Assembly (NCBI GenBank): GCA_945873585.1
Contig: CAMCDO010000004.1
Coordinates: forward strand, 1 to 37,543
Direction: 5' to 3'
DNA: 37,543 nt
From: Verrucomicrobia subdivision 6 bacterium
GTDB taxonomy: Bacteria > Verrucomicrobiota > Verrucomicrobiia > Methylacidiphilales > Verrucolacustridaceae
Shown here: piece by piece, positions 1-10,652 of the stretch
How positions within the stretch are numbered: position 1 is the first letter of the stretch
Layout: every line of letters begins with the position of its first letter
Notes under the pieces: generated by a model
What the model was told of the DNA's origin: nothing
The model's database searches: none
What the model saw: only the letters and a program-made list of their open reading frames with translations
Made by a program: the position numbers and the translations under genes

Positions 1-76
1 TCGGGACTAGAGCAAGCGCGAGGATGAGTGCGATCGCTGTGAGGCGATGAACTTGGCTATAATTTTTTAAATTCAT
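1..76 (-). CDS. N-terminus of an exported protein (partial, runs off left edge)
   Basis: An ATG at 76-74 on the minus strand opens a frame that stays open to the window edge (25 codons). The peptide starts MNLKNYSQVHR and continues into a hydrophobic stretch (LTAIALILALALVP), which is the shape of a Sec signal peptide: a short charged n-region followed by an h-region of about 13 residues. The upstream DNA (77-110) is A/T-rich with no clear Shine-Dalgarno. The gene lies directly downstream of the FecR-like gene on the same strand, the place where a secreted or surface target of an ECF/FecR module would be expected. The mature protein is outside the window, so no function can be given. Confidence 0.6.
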   Translation of the reverse strand, partial: MNLKNYSQVHRLTAIALILALALVP

Positions 77-184
77 AATTAGTTTTGTTATTTATGTTAC
101 TTTGGTTCATTGGGGAATGTACGTAGAGGTTACTATTTTCAGCCACAGGAGCGGTTTATGACGAAAAAAGTGCCACCTCCCCCT

Positions 185-225
185 GCCCCCTAGGGCGACC
201 GCGAGCCCTCTACCCCCAAGGGGGC
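185..225 (-). terminator. Nested inverted repeat, possible terminator after the FecR-like gene
   Basis: On the plus strand GCCCCC (185-190) can pair with GGGGGC (220-225), and inside it AGGGC (192-196) with GCCCT (205-209) around an 8-nt loop. CCCCC-AA-GGGGG (213-224) is a competing fold. Read on the minus strand the structure begins 25 nt after the FecR stop codon, and a run of six T follows about 15 nt further on (169-164). The T run is too far from the stem for a textbook intrinsic terminator, so this could also be an attenuator or processing site before the partial secreted gene. Confidence 0.35.
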
Positions 226-249
226 TATGCCCAAAAACCCCGCTGATGA

Positions 250-1644
250 CTAGAGCGGCTTCACGGCTATGCCATACATGGCGTAGCGATATTTCTCGCT
301 TACAATTGTAGGCGCACCGAGTGTCACCGTCGCAGAGCCCGGCACGTCCTTGCGCCAGACAGAATGCTCGACGTAGAGCTCACCATTCGCATCCGGCATA
401 AGCTTTTTCGTTTCAAACAGGTCCGGCCACCACGGACCACTACGCAAACGCAGCCCGGTGTCCCGAAAACCCTGCCGCAACCACTCGGGCGGCTCCGCCC
501 GACTATCGAATAAAACGTAAACCGCACAGGGTCGAGACAGTTCGAGATTAATGTCGGGCAGTGGTTGGTGGATCGATTGACGTTGAAAGGTTCCGATCAC
601 ATCGGCTCCCTCCAATTCTGCCGGGAAAAGCTGGTCGGGCATGGCGCGCCAAGTGAGGTTGCGGTGCCCGCGATGAACGAGGGAAGCCAGCGCCCCCTCC
701 CCCATACCACCCGGCGTGATCGTATAGCAGCGGTAAAAGTTTGCTTTCTTGATGTTGTCCGTGACGCCTGTGATGACCTCCGAATCAGGGGCGTTCAAGC
801 CCCGAATCGCCAAGCGATCGCCCTGTAACGCCAACGCTTGCAAGCGCTGGATTTTAGCTTCCCGATTCGCCAATCGCGCCGCCTCCCCCTCATGAAGACT
901 CGCGAGTCGGCTTTTCTGTGTAGGTAGTTCCCCAGCCCGGTAAACTTCAACCTCACCTTCAAGCACTAGAACATCGGTGCTGCCGTCATTGCCCACTGAT
1001 GCGCCGAAGCGAGTACCAATATCCATCAAGAGGGCGCTCGCCGTATCGAGCACAAACCCCTTGGCTTCCGAACCCACATCGATGGTGATGTTGCCCAGCA
1101 ATAGCCGCAAGCGCATCGGATTCACAAATTCCAAGATCACGGGCCCTTCTAGGTCGACCACCGCCCCCGAGGAGATTCGGAACCGTAAAGAACCCCTATC
1201 CATCCGTAATTTCTCCAGCACCACCCGCTCACCCACCTGATACGGCGAGCCCTCTGAGGCAAGGATATCAACGGATACCCCTCTCGCCACGGTCACGGAG
1301 TCGGATTTGCGTCCGTGATCAGCGAATTGCCAAAAGGCGGATCCCACCATGAGCAGGACTGCCGCTGCGAGTGCCGCCTGAAGGAGGGGGGATCCCATGC
1401 GGGAGCGGAAGGTGCGAATCTTCGGTTGGGGAGTGACATCCGTCGGAGAGAGAAGAGTGCGCACAGGAATGGCCGCGCGCCCCTGCTGCCAAGTGAGCAA
1501 GGCATGCATCTGTGCTTGGTCGGCGTAGGCCCGGCGCTGCTCCGCATCGGCGCGCAAGTGCGCGCGGAACTGTTCGAGTTGCACCTCGTCGGCCGTGCCC
1601 TCCAGGACTGCATGGCACAGGTGCTCGAATGACTCCTTACTCAT
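250..1644 (-). CDS. FecR-like anti-sigma / sensor membrane protein
   Basis: A 464-aa single-pass inner-membrane protein. Residues 1-80 form a cytoplasmic acidic and Arg-rich helical segment resembling the N-terminus of verrucomicrobial and planctomycetal FecR-like proteins. One transmembrane helix lies at about 86-106. A periplasmic FecR beta domain follows (about 135-245, with DLEGPVILEF, GTRFGASV and VLEGEVEVY). The last ~170 residues are a module I do not recognise, with two Trp-rich stretches. The start overlaps the sigma-factor stop by 4 bp (ATGA), so the two are translationally coupled. By family precedent the cytoplasmic part should bind the partner sigma factor and the periplasmic part sense an envelope signal; neither is shown by the sequence. 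No TonB receptor with a signalling plug is visible, unlike the classical FecIRA system. Confidence 0.82.
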   Translation of the reverse strand: MSKESFEHLCHAVLEGTADEVQLEQFRAHLRADAEQRRAYADQAQMHALLTWQQGRAAIPVRTLLSPTDVTPQPKIRTFRSRMGSPLLQAALAAAVLLMVGSAFWQFADHGRKSDSVTVARGVSVDILASEGSPYQVGERVVLEKLRMDRGSLRFRISSGAVVDLEGPVILEFVNPMRLRLLLGNITIDVGSEAKGFVLDTASALLMDIGTRFGASVGNDGSTDVLVLEGEVEVYRAGELPTQKSRLASLHEGEAARLANREAKIQRLQALALQGDRLAIRGLNAPDSEVITGVTDNIKKANFYRCYTITPGGMGEGALASLVHRGHRNLTWRAMPDQLFPAELEGADVIGTFQRQSIHQPLPDINLELSRPCAVYVLFDSRAEPPEWLRQGFRDTGLRLRSGPWWPDLFETKKLMPDANGELYVEHSVWRKDVPGSATVTLGAPTIVSEKYRYAMYGIAVKPL

Positions 1645-2183
1645 GCCCTCACCTCGTTCCCGATCACTGACTGCACGCAGTCGGCCAGCAGTTTGCGCAA
1701 CCGGTAAAAGAGGGCAGCCATCGCATTCTCCGAGCGGGAAAGCCGGCTCGCGATATCCTGCACCGCCTCACCCCGACCGTAACGCGCAGCGATGAGTTCG
1801 CGCTGGCGAGGGGTCATGCGCTCCATGCAGGTTTCCAGCACTTTCAACCGCTGATCCGCGTCTTCGGAGGTTCCCTCGAGTTCGTCGGCAAAGGTAGCCA
1901 ACAAGGCATCGTCCAGAACCAGGCGCGACCGCTGGTTGCGCTTCCGGCACGCCATGACCTCAAAACGGGCAAATGCGTAGGCCCAGCGCAGAAAAGGCTG
2001 GTTCGGATCATACTCGGCACATTTCCGACATAGTTTCATGTTTGCTTCTTGAAGCACGTCATGGGCGTCGTTCACTCCACCCAAAAGCGACACGATGAAG
2101 GCGTACAAAGCGCTTTGCGATGCCGTCAAGAGCTGGACGAACTCGGGCGTCGGGCCACTTGCATCGTTTATATTATTCTCCAT
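1641..2183 (-). CDS. ECF RNA polymerase sigma factor (Rhodopirellula/Verrucomicrobium type)
   Basis: A 180-aa group-4 sigma factor. Region 2 spans about residues 22-90, including the DAHDVLQEANMKL helix and the RWAYAFARFEV -10 recognition segment. Region 4 spans about 112-172, with MTPRQRELIAARY followed by a helix-turn-helix (QDIASRLSRSENAMAALFYR). Region 3 is absent, as expected for ECF factors. Length and motifs fit the sigma-70 subfamily named for Rhodopirellula and Verrucomicrobium. It is the first gene of a two- or three-gene unit with the FecR-like gene, overlapping it by ATGA. The 216-bp gap to divergent galM holds a weak sigma-70-like pair on the minus strand (TTGTCG 2263-2258, 16-bp spacer, TATGTT 2241-2236), which I do not call. 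Its regulon is unknown. Confidence 0.9.
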   Translation of the reverse strand: MENNINDASGPTPEFVQLLTASQSALYAFIVSLLGGVNDAHDVLQEANMKLCRKCAEYDPNQPFLRWAYAFARFEVMACRKRNQRSRLVLDDALLATFADELEGTSEDADQRLKVLETCMERMTPRQRELIAARYGRGEAVQDIASRLSRSENAMAALFYRLRKLLADCVQSVIGNEVRA

Positions 2184-2399
2184 AGAGTCTTCAGCTGAAC
2201 CTCACAAGTTATGACGGAGCACCAGAGACATACTCAACATACGTGTAAATCATTCATCGACAAGAAGTGTCAGCCTTAATCGTGCACTCTTTTCCTTTCA
2301 ATTCAGGAGGACTTCGACGCCTTTGAAACGATCCGTCATAAAACCGGTTGAAATGCTATATATCTAGGGGCAGAACTGTCGCCTCCCCTGCCTACCTCC

Positions 2400-3548
2400 A
2401 TGTATTATCTCTTCCGCCCGAAACTTCCGACTCGTCCCACGGGGCGTCACGTAGGGTTACTCGCCTGTCTGCTCGTCTGGACAGCCCTGACGCCAGGCCA
2501 TTCGGGGCCCCAGGTGGTCCATGACCCGGATGCTCAATTTAACCTAAAAAACGCCCACGGAATGGAGGTGCGACTGGCCTCCTACGGCGCGCGGATCACC
2601 TCGATCAAAGTGCCAGACCGCAACGGCGTAATGACAGACATCGTCCTCGGCTTCGACACCGTCGAACCCTATCGGTCATCAGTCAAGAAGCCCTACCTCG
2701 GGGTGACCCTCGGCCGATATGCCGGGCGCATCGCCAACGGACGCTTCACCCTGGACGGCGTCGAACATGTGCTCGCGAAGAACAACGGTCCGAATCACAA
2801 CCATGGTGGGGTCACCGGGTTTGACAAGGTTGTGTGGGAGGCGAAGCAGCTCCGTAACGGTGTTCAATTCAGTTATACCTCTCCGGATGGAGAAGAGGGC
2901 TACCCCGGAACGCTCAAGGCCCGAGTGACCTACACCCTGACCGATGCCAACGAGCTCATCATCGATTACCGAGCCACGACCGACCGCGCGACGCCGGTCA
3001 ACTTATCCAATCACACCTATTTCAATCTGGCGGGTGAAGGTTCGGACACCGTGCTTGATCACGAACTGATGATTGATGCGGAGGAGATGCTTGCGATCGA
3101 CAAAACTTCTGTCCCCACCGGGAAGATTGCATTCGTCGCGGGCACACCGTTCGACTTTCGTCACCCCAAGCCGGTCGGGCGGGATATCGATCAGACGAAT
3201 GAGCAACTGGCCAATGGGAGCGGGTATGACCACACTTTTGTTCTGAATCCGAAAAAAGGGGTTAAGAATCCTGCCGCGACCCTTTATGAAAAAACCAGCG
3301 GTCGAAAAATGCAGGTTTTCACCGATCAACCGGGTCTACAGCTCTACACCGCGAATTTTCTCGATGGATCGCTCAACGGGAAATCCGGAAAACCCTACAT
3401 GAAGCGCAGTTCACTGTGCTTAGAAACCCAGCATTTTCCCGACAGTCCGAATCAACCGCGTTTTCCCAGCACAATCCTCCGGCCCGGTGAAACCTACCAG
3501 ACCCGGACGATCTACCAATTCAGCGTGAGCGATTCCATTGGGGAATGA
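2400..3548 (+). CDS. galM: Exported aldose 1-epimerase (galactose mutarotase)
   Basis: A 382-aa protein that interconverts alpha and beta anomers of free hexoses. Residues 1-35 carry basic residues then a hydrophobic run (LLACLLVWTAL), which looks like a signal peptide and places it outside the cytoplasm, unlike E. coli GalM. Family motifs are intact: NHNHGG (132-137), NLSNHTYFN with the catalytic His205, the substrate-binding Asp277 in GYDHTF, and LETQHFPDSPN with the catalytic Glu342. Length without the signal is about 345 aa, normal for the family. It sits 56 bp upstream of another exported carbohydrate-active protein, which suggests a small extracellular sugar-processing unit. It is divergent from the ECF sigma factor. 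Confidence 0.93.
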   Translation: MYYLFRPKLPTRPTGRHVGLLACLLVWTALTPGHSGPQVVHDPDAQFNLKNAHGMEVRLASYGARITSIKVPDRNGVMTDIVLGFDTVEPYRSSVKKPYLGVTLGRYAGRIANGRFTLDGVEHVLAKNNGPNHNHGGVTGFDKVVWEAKQLRNGVQFSYTSPDGEEGYPGTLKARVTYTLTDANELIIDYRATTDRATPVNLSNHTYFNLAGEGSDTVLDHELMIDAEEMLAIDKTSVPTGKIAFVAGTPFDFRHPKPVGRDIDQTNEQLANGSGYDHTFVLNPKKGVKNPAATLYEKTSGRKMQVFTDQPGLQLYTANFLDGSLNGKSGKPYMKRSSLCLETQHFPDSPNQPRFPSTILRPGETYQTRTIYQFSVSDSIGE

Positions 3549-3604
3549 TCCACAGTGCTCATGCTCCCTACGGTGCTGGACCAGCCGGTTGTTAAAGACC
3601 TCCC

Positions 3605-4537
3605 ATGAAATTTCTTCCCCTCAGTGTCGCCGTTCTAACTTTCATGCTGGCACACTTTGCCCGCGCAGAATCAAACCCTGTCTCGTTCGCCTACATCCTG
3701 CAGGCCGATTCCTTCGCTAAAACAAAACCTTCGGCGGTTGCAAAACTCAAGGAGAGTGGACGCGATTGGATCGTGCTCGACGCGACCTTCGCTGGCAAGA
3801 CGCCGTGGGAGCAAGCAGACCTCGACACAATCTGCAGCGGCAAAGCAGGGCGGAAAGTGGTCGCTTACCTTTCTATCGGTGAGGCTGAGGACTACCGTCC
3901 CTATTGGCAGTCCGAGTGGGGCAGTAATGGCAATCGGACTACCTCAGCACCGGCCTGGCTCGGGATCGAAAATCCGGATTGGAAAGGAAATTATCAGGTC
4001 AAATATTGGAACGCAGAATGGCAAAAGCTGATGCTAGCCGCGATTGACGACGCCATGGCACACGGTTTCGACGGCGTCTATCTGGACATCGTAGATGGCT
4101 TCGAGACGTTTGAGCAGGGCGCCAATCGTTACCTCGTCGACCGCATTAACCCAGAGACAAAGCAGACCTATCGCCGCGACATGGTGGACTGGGTGAAAAC
4201 GATCGCTGCTCGCGCCCGCGCAAAAAATCCCGCGGCACTCGTCATCCCGCAAAACGGCTCCCAACTGGCCGAACAAAAGGACTTCGTTGAGGTCATCAAC
4301 GCCCAAGGCATCGAGGATTTGTTCACTGACGGGAACAAACTACAGCCCGCCTCGCACGCGGATGAAATCCTCAGCCATTTGAAATTATTGGCTTCGGCAG
4401 AGAAGCCCGTGTTGCTCATCGAGTATCCAAAGACGCCAGAACGACAGGCGCTATCCAAAAAATTGGCCAAGGAGAACGGCCTCGTTTGGCTGGTGACGGA
4501 TCGTCAACTCAAGACGCTTGGTGAATCGGGCAAATAG
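3605..4537 (+). CDS. Exported TM1410/MJ1477-family putative glycoside hydrolase
   Basis: A 310-aa protein with a signal peptide (residues 1-21, cleavage likely after ARA). The remainder matches the layout of the TM1410/MJ1477 family, TIM-barrel proteins related to GH114 endo-alpha-1,4-polygalactosaminidases. Visible barrel motifs are WIVLDATF (strand 2), VVAYLSIGEAEDY (about 85-97, with Glu93 and Glu95), and GFDGVYLDIVDGFE (about 154-167), whose Asp161 is the likely catalytic acid region. NPDWKGNYQVKYWNAEW is also typical of the family. The substrate is not predictable; polygalactosaminidase activity has been shown for few members. It probably forms a transcription unit with the secreted galM 56 bp upstream. 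Confidence 0.82.
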   Translation: MKFLPLSVAVLTFMLAHFARAESNPVSFAYILQADSFAKTKPSAVAKLKESGRDWIVLDATFAGKTPWEQADLDTICSGKAGRKVVAYLSIGEAEDYRPYWQSEWGSNGNRTTSAPAWLGIENPDWKGNYQVKYWNAEWQKLMLAAIDDAMAHGFDGVYLDIVDGFETFEQGANRYLVDRINPETKQTYRRDMVDWVKTIAARARAKNPAALVIPQNGSQLAEQKDFVEVINAQGIEDLFTDGNKLQPASHADEILSHLKLLASAEKPVLLIEYPKTPERQALSKKLAKENGLVWLVTDRQLKTLGESGK

Positions 4538-4567
4538 CCTCTGCCATAGCTTTCTTTACGCACGAGA

Positions 4568-4645
4568 GTCCCATTTAGGGCGGGATCGGATTTTCTCAAC
4601 GGGCTTTTTTCGAGAAAGAATCCTCCGCCACCATTCCAATGGGAC
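4568..4645. terminator. Nested inverted repeats in a convergent gap, possible bidirectional terminator
   Basis: Between two converging stop codons lies a perfect 8-bp inverted repeat, GTCCCATT (4568-4575) with AATGGGAC (4638-4645). It encloses a second stem, GGATTTTCTC (4588-4597) with GAGAA (4612-4616) and AATCC (4619-4623), giving 10 pairs with a 2-nt bulge. The 14-nt loop contains a six-T run. Position between convergent genes favours transcription termination in both directions, but there is no T tract directly after the stems, so a Rho-assisted or RNA-protecting role is equally possible. Confidence 0.4.
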
Positions 4646-4692
4646 CAGCCCCAGCATAACCCCAGGCGAAAAAGTATCTTGGTCATGAGCCT

Positions 4693-5487
4693 TTAGCCGA
4701 TAGGCACCGCGCTCCGCTGTCGCTGGTGGAAGGCACTGAGTTCCTTGTAGCCAACCTCCCGAACCAGAGAGATCGCCCGATCAAACTCATAACCCACTTC
4801 AGCTGGTGCATGCGCATCAGAGGAGATTAGTACCGGTATATTACGTCGGAATGCTTCTTCTAGGAATACCTTGGAGGGATAAATCTCCATCACCTCCTTC
4901 CGCAAGCCGGCCGTGCTCACCTCCATGGCGATTCCAGCCGCCTCAATCGCATCGAGAGTCTCTTTGTAGTAAGTGCGGAGATCTCCTTTGGGGCGATGAC
5001 CGAATTTTTTCACTAAATCAGGGTGAGCCATGAAATCAAAAAGGCCACTTTGCGCGGCTTGAGTCATCGCTTTGAAGTATTTTGTCCAGACTTCTTCAAC
5101 GGGTTGATCCTTCCATCGGGCTAACTTCAGCGGATTGTCCACATCCCAATCGGGAGTGATGTAGTGGACCGCCCCGATGAAATAGTCGAACTGGGCCTTT
5201 GTCGCTAATTCTCGAATCCACCCCTCTTTCCCAGGAATAAAGTCACACTCCAGACCTAATCGGATCGGAAGTTGAGGAAACTCTAGACGCGCCTCCTCCA
5301 CAAGACGTAGGTACTCAGGAAAATCAGCTAAATCCATCCTCCAATCATCGAATTTTGAGGGCATGGGATTATGTTCTGAAAAACCAATTTCTTTCAGACC
5401 TTTCCGCACCGCCTCAGCCGCGTATTCGCGCGGATGCCCTATGGCATGCCCACAAAGGGGCGTGTGCATGTGGTAATCGAAGCGCAT
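4693..5487 (-). CDS. hisK: Histidinol-phosphatase, PHP family
   Basis: A 264-aa PHP-fold metal phosphatase that hydrolyses histidinol phosphate to histidinol, the penultimate step of histidine synthesis. The metal-site motifs of the family appear in order: DYHMHT (His6, His8), FSEHNP, GLECDF, GAVHYI, MAHPDL, and SSDAHAP near the C-terminus. Length is normal for the HisJ/HisK type (about 265-280 aa) rather than for PolX or DNA polymerase PHP domains. It is monocistronic here, without other his genes nearby, which is common when hisK is unlinked. It diverges from the LPS-core operon across an 85-bp gap that contains a hairpin. Substrate specificity is assigned from the family, since some PHP paralogues act on other phosphoesters. 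Confidence 0.85.
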   Translation of the reverse strand: MRFDYHMHTPLCGHAIGHPREYAAEAVRKGLKEIGFSEHNPMPSKFDDWRMDLADFPEYLRLVEEARLEFPQLPIRLGLECDFIPGKEGWIRELATKAQFDYFIGAVHYITPDWDVDNPLKLARWKDQPVEEVWTKYFKAMTQAAQSGLFDFMAHPDLVKKFGHRPKGDLRTYYKETLDAIEAAGIAMEVSTAGLRKEVMEIYPSKVFLEEAFRRNIPVLISSDAHAPAEVGYEFDRAISLVREVGYKELSAFHQRQRSAVPIG

Positions 5488-5499
5488 TACCAGACTTTA

Positions 5500-5531
5500 C
5501 CTATCCCAAGGCCCTTTTCCAAGGGCATAGG
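5500..5531. promoter_or_regulatory. Hairpin/dyad in the hisK-rfaE1 divergent intergenic region
   Basis: GCCCTT (5511-5516) and AAGGGC (5521-5526) form a 6-bp stem with a 4-nt loop, and CCTAT (5500-5504) can pair with ATAGG (5527-5531) outside a one-sided 6-nt bulge. It is the main dyad in the 85-bp region from which both genes diverge, so it could be an operator or a leader structure. There is no direct evidence for a binding protein. Confidence 0.3.
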
Positions 5532-5572
5532 GGAGCGTTGCCCAGTGCCCTACTTTTCGGCATCATCCAGAG

Positions 5573-6583
5573 ATGGCATCCCTACCTTATCTTCATCTTT
5601 CCCCTGCCCGCCTCCGATCAACTCTAACCCGCTTCCGCAACCTACGCGCTCTCATTGTGGGCGACCTGATGCTGGACGAGTTTATTTATGGTCGCGTCTC
5701 AAGGATTTCTCCCGAAGCGCCTGTACCCGTTGTTCATGTCGAACGCGAACAGTCCTACCCAGGTGGCGCAGCGAATGTCGCAAGAAATCTAGCGGCTCTA
5801 GGAATTCATGCCGAGTTAAGCGGCGGCATCGGTCAAGATGCCACGGGACAACACCTCCTGACTCTTCTCCGCCATACCAAGATTGGAACTTCAGGCGTCT
5901 GTCGCTCTGCCAAGTTCCCCACCATTCGGAAAACCAGAATCCTGGCTCGTCACCAGCAAGTCGTTCGGGTGGATCGGGAAGAACCCAGCAATCTTTCTCC
6001 AAAAGAGAGAGGCGCCGTCCTCAAAAAAGCCTTACAAGTTCTCCCCCGCTGCCATGCCCTCATCTTGGAAGATTACGGCAAAGGCCTCTTCGATCAGTCA
6101 TTCGTCGACTCCCTCCTGGAAGCCGCCCGCAAACACAAGATTCCTTCCGCCGTCGATCCCAACGTCCACAACCCCCTTCATTGGCATGGAGCGACTTTAG
6201 TAAAACCAAACCGAGCAGAAGCTTTTGGAGCTTTAGGGCAACCCGACTCTTCCAACCCGAAAGATTGGATCGCAGCGGGCGAAGAGCTCCTCATCCGTTG
6301 GAACTGCCAAAATCTTCTTCTGACACTTGGTGAAAATGGCATGATTCTTTTCCAGCATAATGAAAAGCCCTACTCCATTCCTAGCCGAGCTCGCGAGGTC
6401 TACGACGTATCCGGTGCAGGCGACACTGTAATTTCTGTCTTAGCTGCGGGACTGGCCGCGGGCTTAAGCGGGCAGATTTCCGCCGAACTAGCCAACTTGG
6501 CCGCGGGGATTGTTGTTGGGAAACTCGGCACCGCCACGGTTACGCCAGAAGAAATTATGGAAGTAGCCCGGAACCATGGCTAA
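5573..6583 (+). CDS. rfaE1: D-glycero-beta-D-manno-heptose-7-phosphate kinase (RfaE domain I)
   Basis: A 336-aa PfkB/ribokinase-fold kinase that phosphorylates heptose-7-phosphate to the 1,7-bisphosphate on the ADP-heptose route to the LPS inner core. Signature stretches are VGDLMLDEFIYG (about 29-40), SPEAPVPVVHVE (46-57), GGAANVARNLAALG (63-76) and the C-terminal anion-hole/catalytic motif DVSGAGDTV. It corresponds to the N-terminal half of E. coli HldE only; the cytidylyl-type adenylyltransferase half is absent, so a separate hldC/rfaE2 gene is expected outside this window. The ATG at 5573 has a weak Shine-Dalgarno. It opens the envelope operon, and its stop codon lies within the first codons of gmhB (8-bp overlap). 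Confidence 0.93.
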   Translation: MASLPYLHLSPARLRSTLTRFRNLRALIVGDLMLDEFIYGRVSRISPEAPVPVVHVEREQSYPGGAANVARNLAALGIHAELSGGIGQDATGQHLLTLLRHTKIGTSGVCRSAKFPTIRKTRILARHQQVVRVDREEPSNLSPKERGAVLKKALQVLPRCHALILEDYGKGLFDQSFVDSLLEAARKHKIPSAVDPNVHNPLHWHGATLVKPNRAEAFGALGQPDSSNPKDWIAAGEELLIRWNCQNLLLTLGENGMILFQHNEKPYSIPSRAREVYDVSGAGDTVISVLAAGLAAGLSGQISAELANLAAGIVVGKLGTATVTPEEIMEVARNHG

Positions 6584-7123
6584 GGCAGCCGTCTTCCTCG
6601 ACCGCGACGATACGCTCATCGAGAACGTTCCCTACCTCGGCGACCCTACTCAGGTTCAACTTCTTCCGGGCGCAAAGGAAGCCATCACCCGACTTCACCA
6701 AGCGGGTCTGCTCTTAATTGTAGTTTCTAATCAATCTGGAGTGGGTCGCGGACTCATCAGTAAAGCGCAAGTCCGCTCGGTCGATGCGAAAATGGAGGAA
6801 CTTCTCGGGAGTAAAGGGATCATCACCGCCTTTTCCCACTGCTACGCCGCCCCAGGCGATCCGTACGATGAAAGAAGAAAACCTTCGCCACTCATGTTGC
6901 AAGAGGCTGCACTCGAGCACGGCTTGTCTTTAAATGACTCTTTTATGGTTGGGAACCGACTTAGCGACATTCAGTCAGGGCACGCCGCGGGTTGTCGTAC
7001 AATTATTCTGAAACTTCGGATTGAACCAGGAGATGAAAAAGCATGCGCCGAGCTCGCTACCTTTTCCGCTAAAGACTGGCCCGCTGCATCCGCTTGGATT
7101 TTAAAATCGAAAGAGTCGCCTCT

Positions 7124-7127
<4 letters not shown>
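6576..7127 (+). CDS. gmhB: D,D-heptose 1,7-bisphosphate phosphatase, GmhB-like HAD-IIIA hydrolase
   Basis: A 183-aa HAD-superfamily phosphatase, positioned to remove the C7 phosphate of heptose bisphosphate made by the preceding kinase. HAD motif I is FLDRDDTL (Asp9, Asp11), motif II VVSNQSGVGRG (49-59), motif III RKPSP (101-105), motif IV VGNRLSD (125-131). Two deviations stand out. The zinc-binding Cys-x-His...Cys-x-Cys loop of E. coli GmhB is shortened to CYAAPGDPYDERRKP with only Cys89 left. The first acidic residue of motif IV is Asn127. Operon position strongly supports GmhB function; a related histidinol-phosphate phosphatase is the main alternative, less likely because a hisK lies next door. 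It overlaps rfaE1 by 8 bp and kdsB by 4 bp. Confidence 0.85.
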
Positions 7128-10223
<3,096 letters not shown>

Positions 10224-10237
<14 letters not shown>

Positions 10238-10652
10238 AGCTATCTTTTTCTACATCTTTATCAGTGGAATCCTGCCCCTTTTTGCAGCCAATGGACCCGA
10301 GTTCCCTATTGGATCAGTCATTCAGAACTTCGCCCTCCCACAGACCGATGCCAGCGGCCGGAAGACAGCAGTCGTCCATGGGAAACGCGCCACCGTTGTC
10401 AGCCCAAATCAGCTTAAAATCGAGGACCTAAAAGTGGAACTCTTTAACTCGGAGGGATCCATCGAGACCACCATCACTGCTACCCGAAGCGATTTTTGGC
10501 GTAAGGAGAACCGCCTGACGACCGACAGCGGCATTATAGTCAAACGCCCGACTCTCCTCATCTCCTCCAATGGGATCGATTGGAACGTCGCCGAATCGAA
10601 TGGAACCCTTTATAATCGTGTCCGGGTGGTTCTCTCAAGTTCAGCTCCATGA
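10224..10652 (+). CDS. lptC: LptC-like periplasmic LPS transport protein
   Basis: A 142-aa protein with an N-terminal hydrophobic segment (about 5-22, AIFFYIFISGILPLFAA), which is either a signal peptide or the single membrane anchor of LptC. The body is short alternating beta strands with patterns such as AVVHGKRATVV, LKIEDLKVELFN and TTITATRSDFWRKENRLTT, the beta-jellyroll repeat style of LptC/LptA. It is shorter than E. coli LptC (191 aa). The assignment rests mainly on position: it overlaps kdsA by 14 bp and lptA by 4 bp, immediately before lptA and lptB. Predicted role: receive LPS from the LptBFG pump and hand it to LptA. Confidence 0.75.

Noticed and set aside
2236-2263. Sigma-70-like promoter before the ECF gene (TTGTCG, 16 bp, TATGTT)
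   Set aside because: Each hexamer matches only 4 of 6 consensus bases, so it is too weak to call as a feature.
3643-3660. TGGCAC-like sigma-54 site
   Set aside because: GC is two bases out of register with GG, and it lies in a signal-peptide coding sequence.
5538-5566. Promoter-like TTGCCC-17-CATCAT before rfaE1
   Set aside because: It would leave only about 6 bp to the start codon, so it is probably chance.
5434-6333. A 299-codon plus-strand open frame
   Set aside because: It overlaps hisK and rfaE1 in another frame; composition is Arg/Ser/Pro-rich with no family features, a typical shadow.
7094-7123. TTG start for kdsB
   Set aside because: It adds non-conserved residues inside gmhB; the GTG at 7124 has a better Shine-Dalgarno and a 4-bp overlap.
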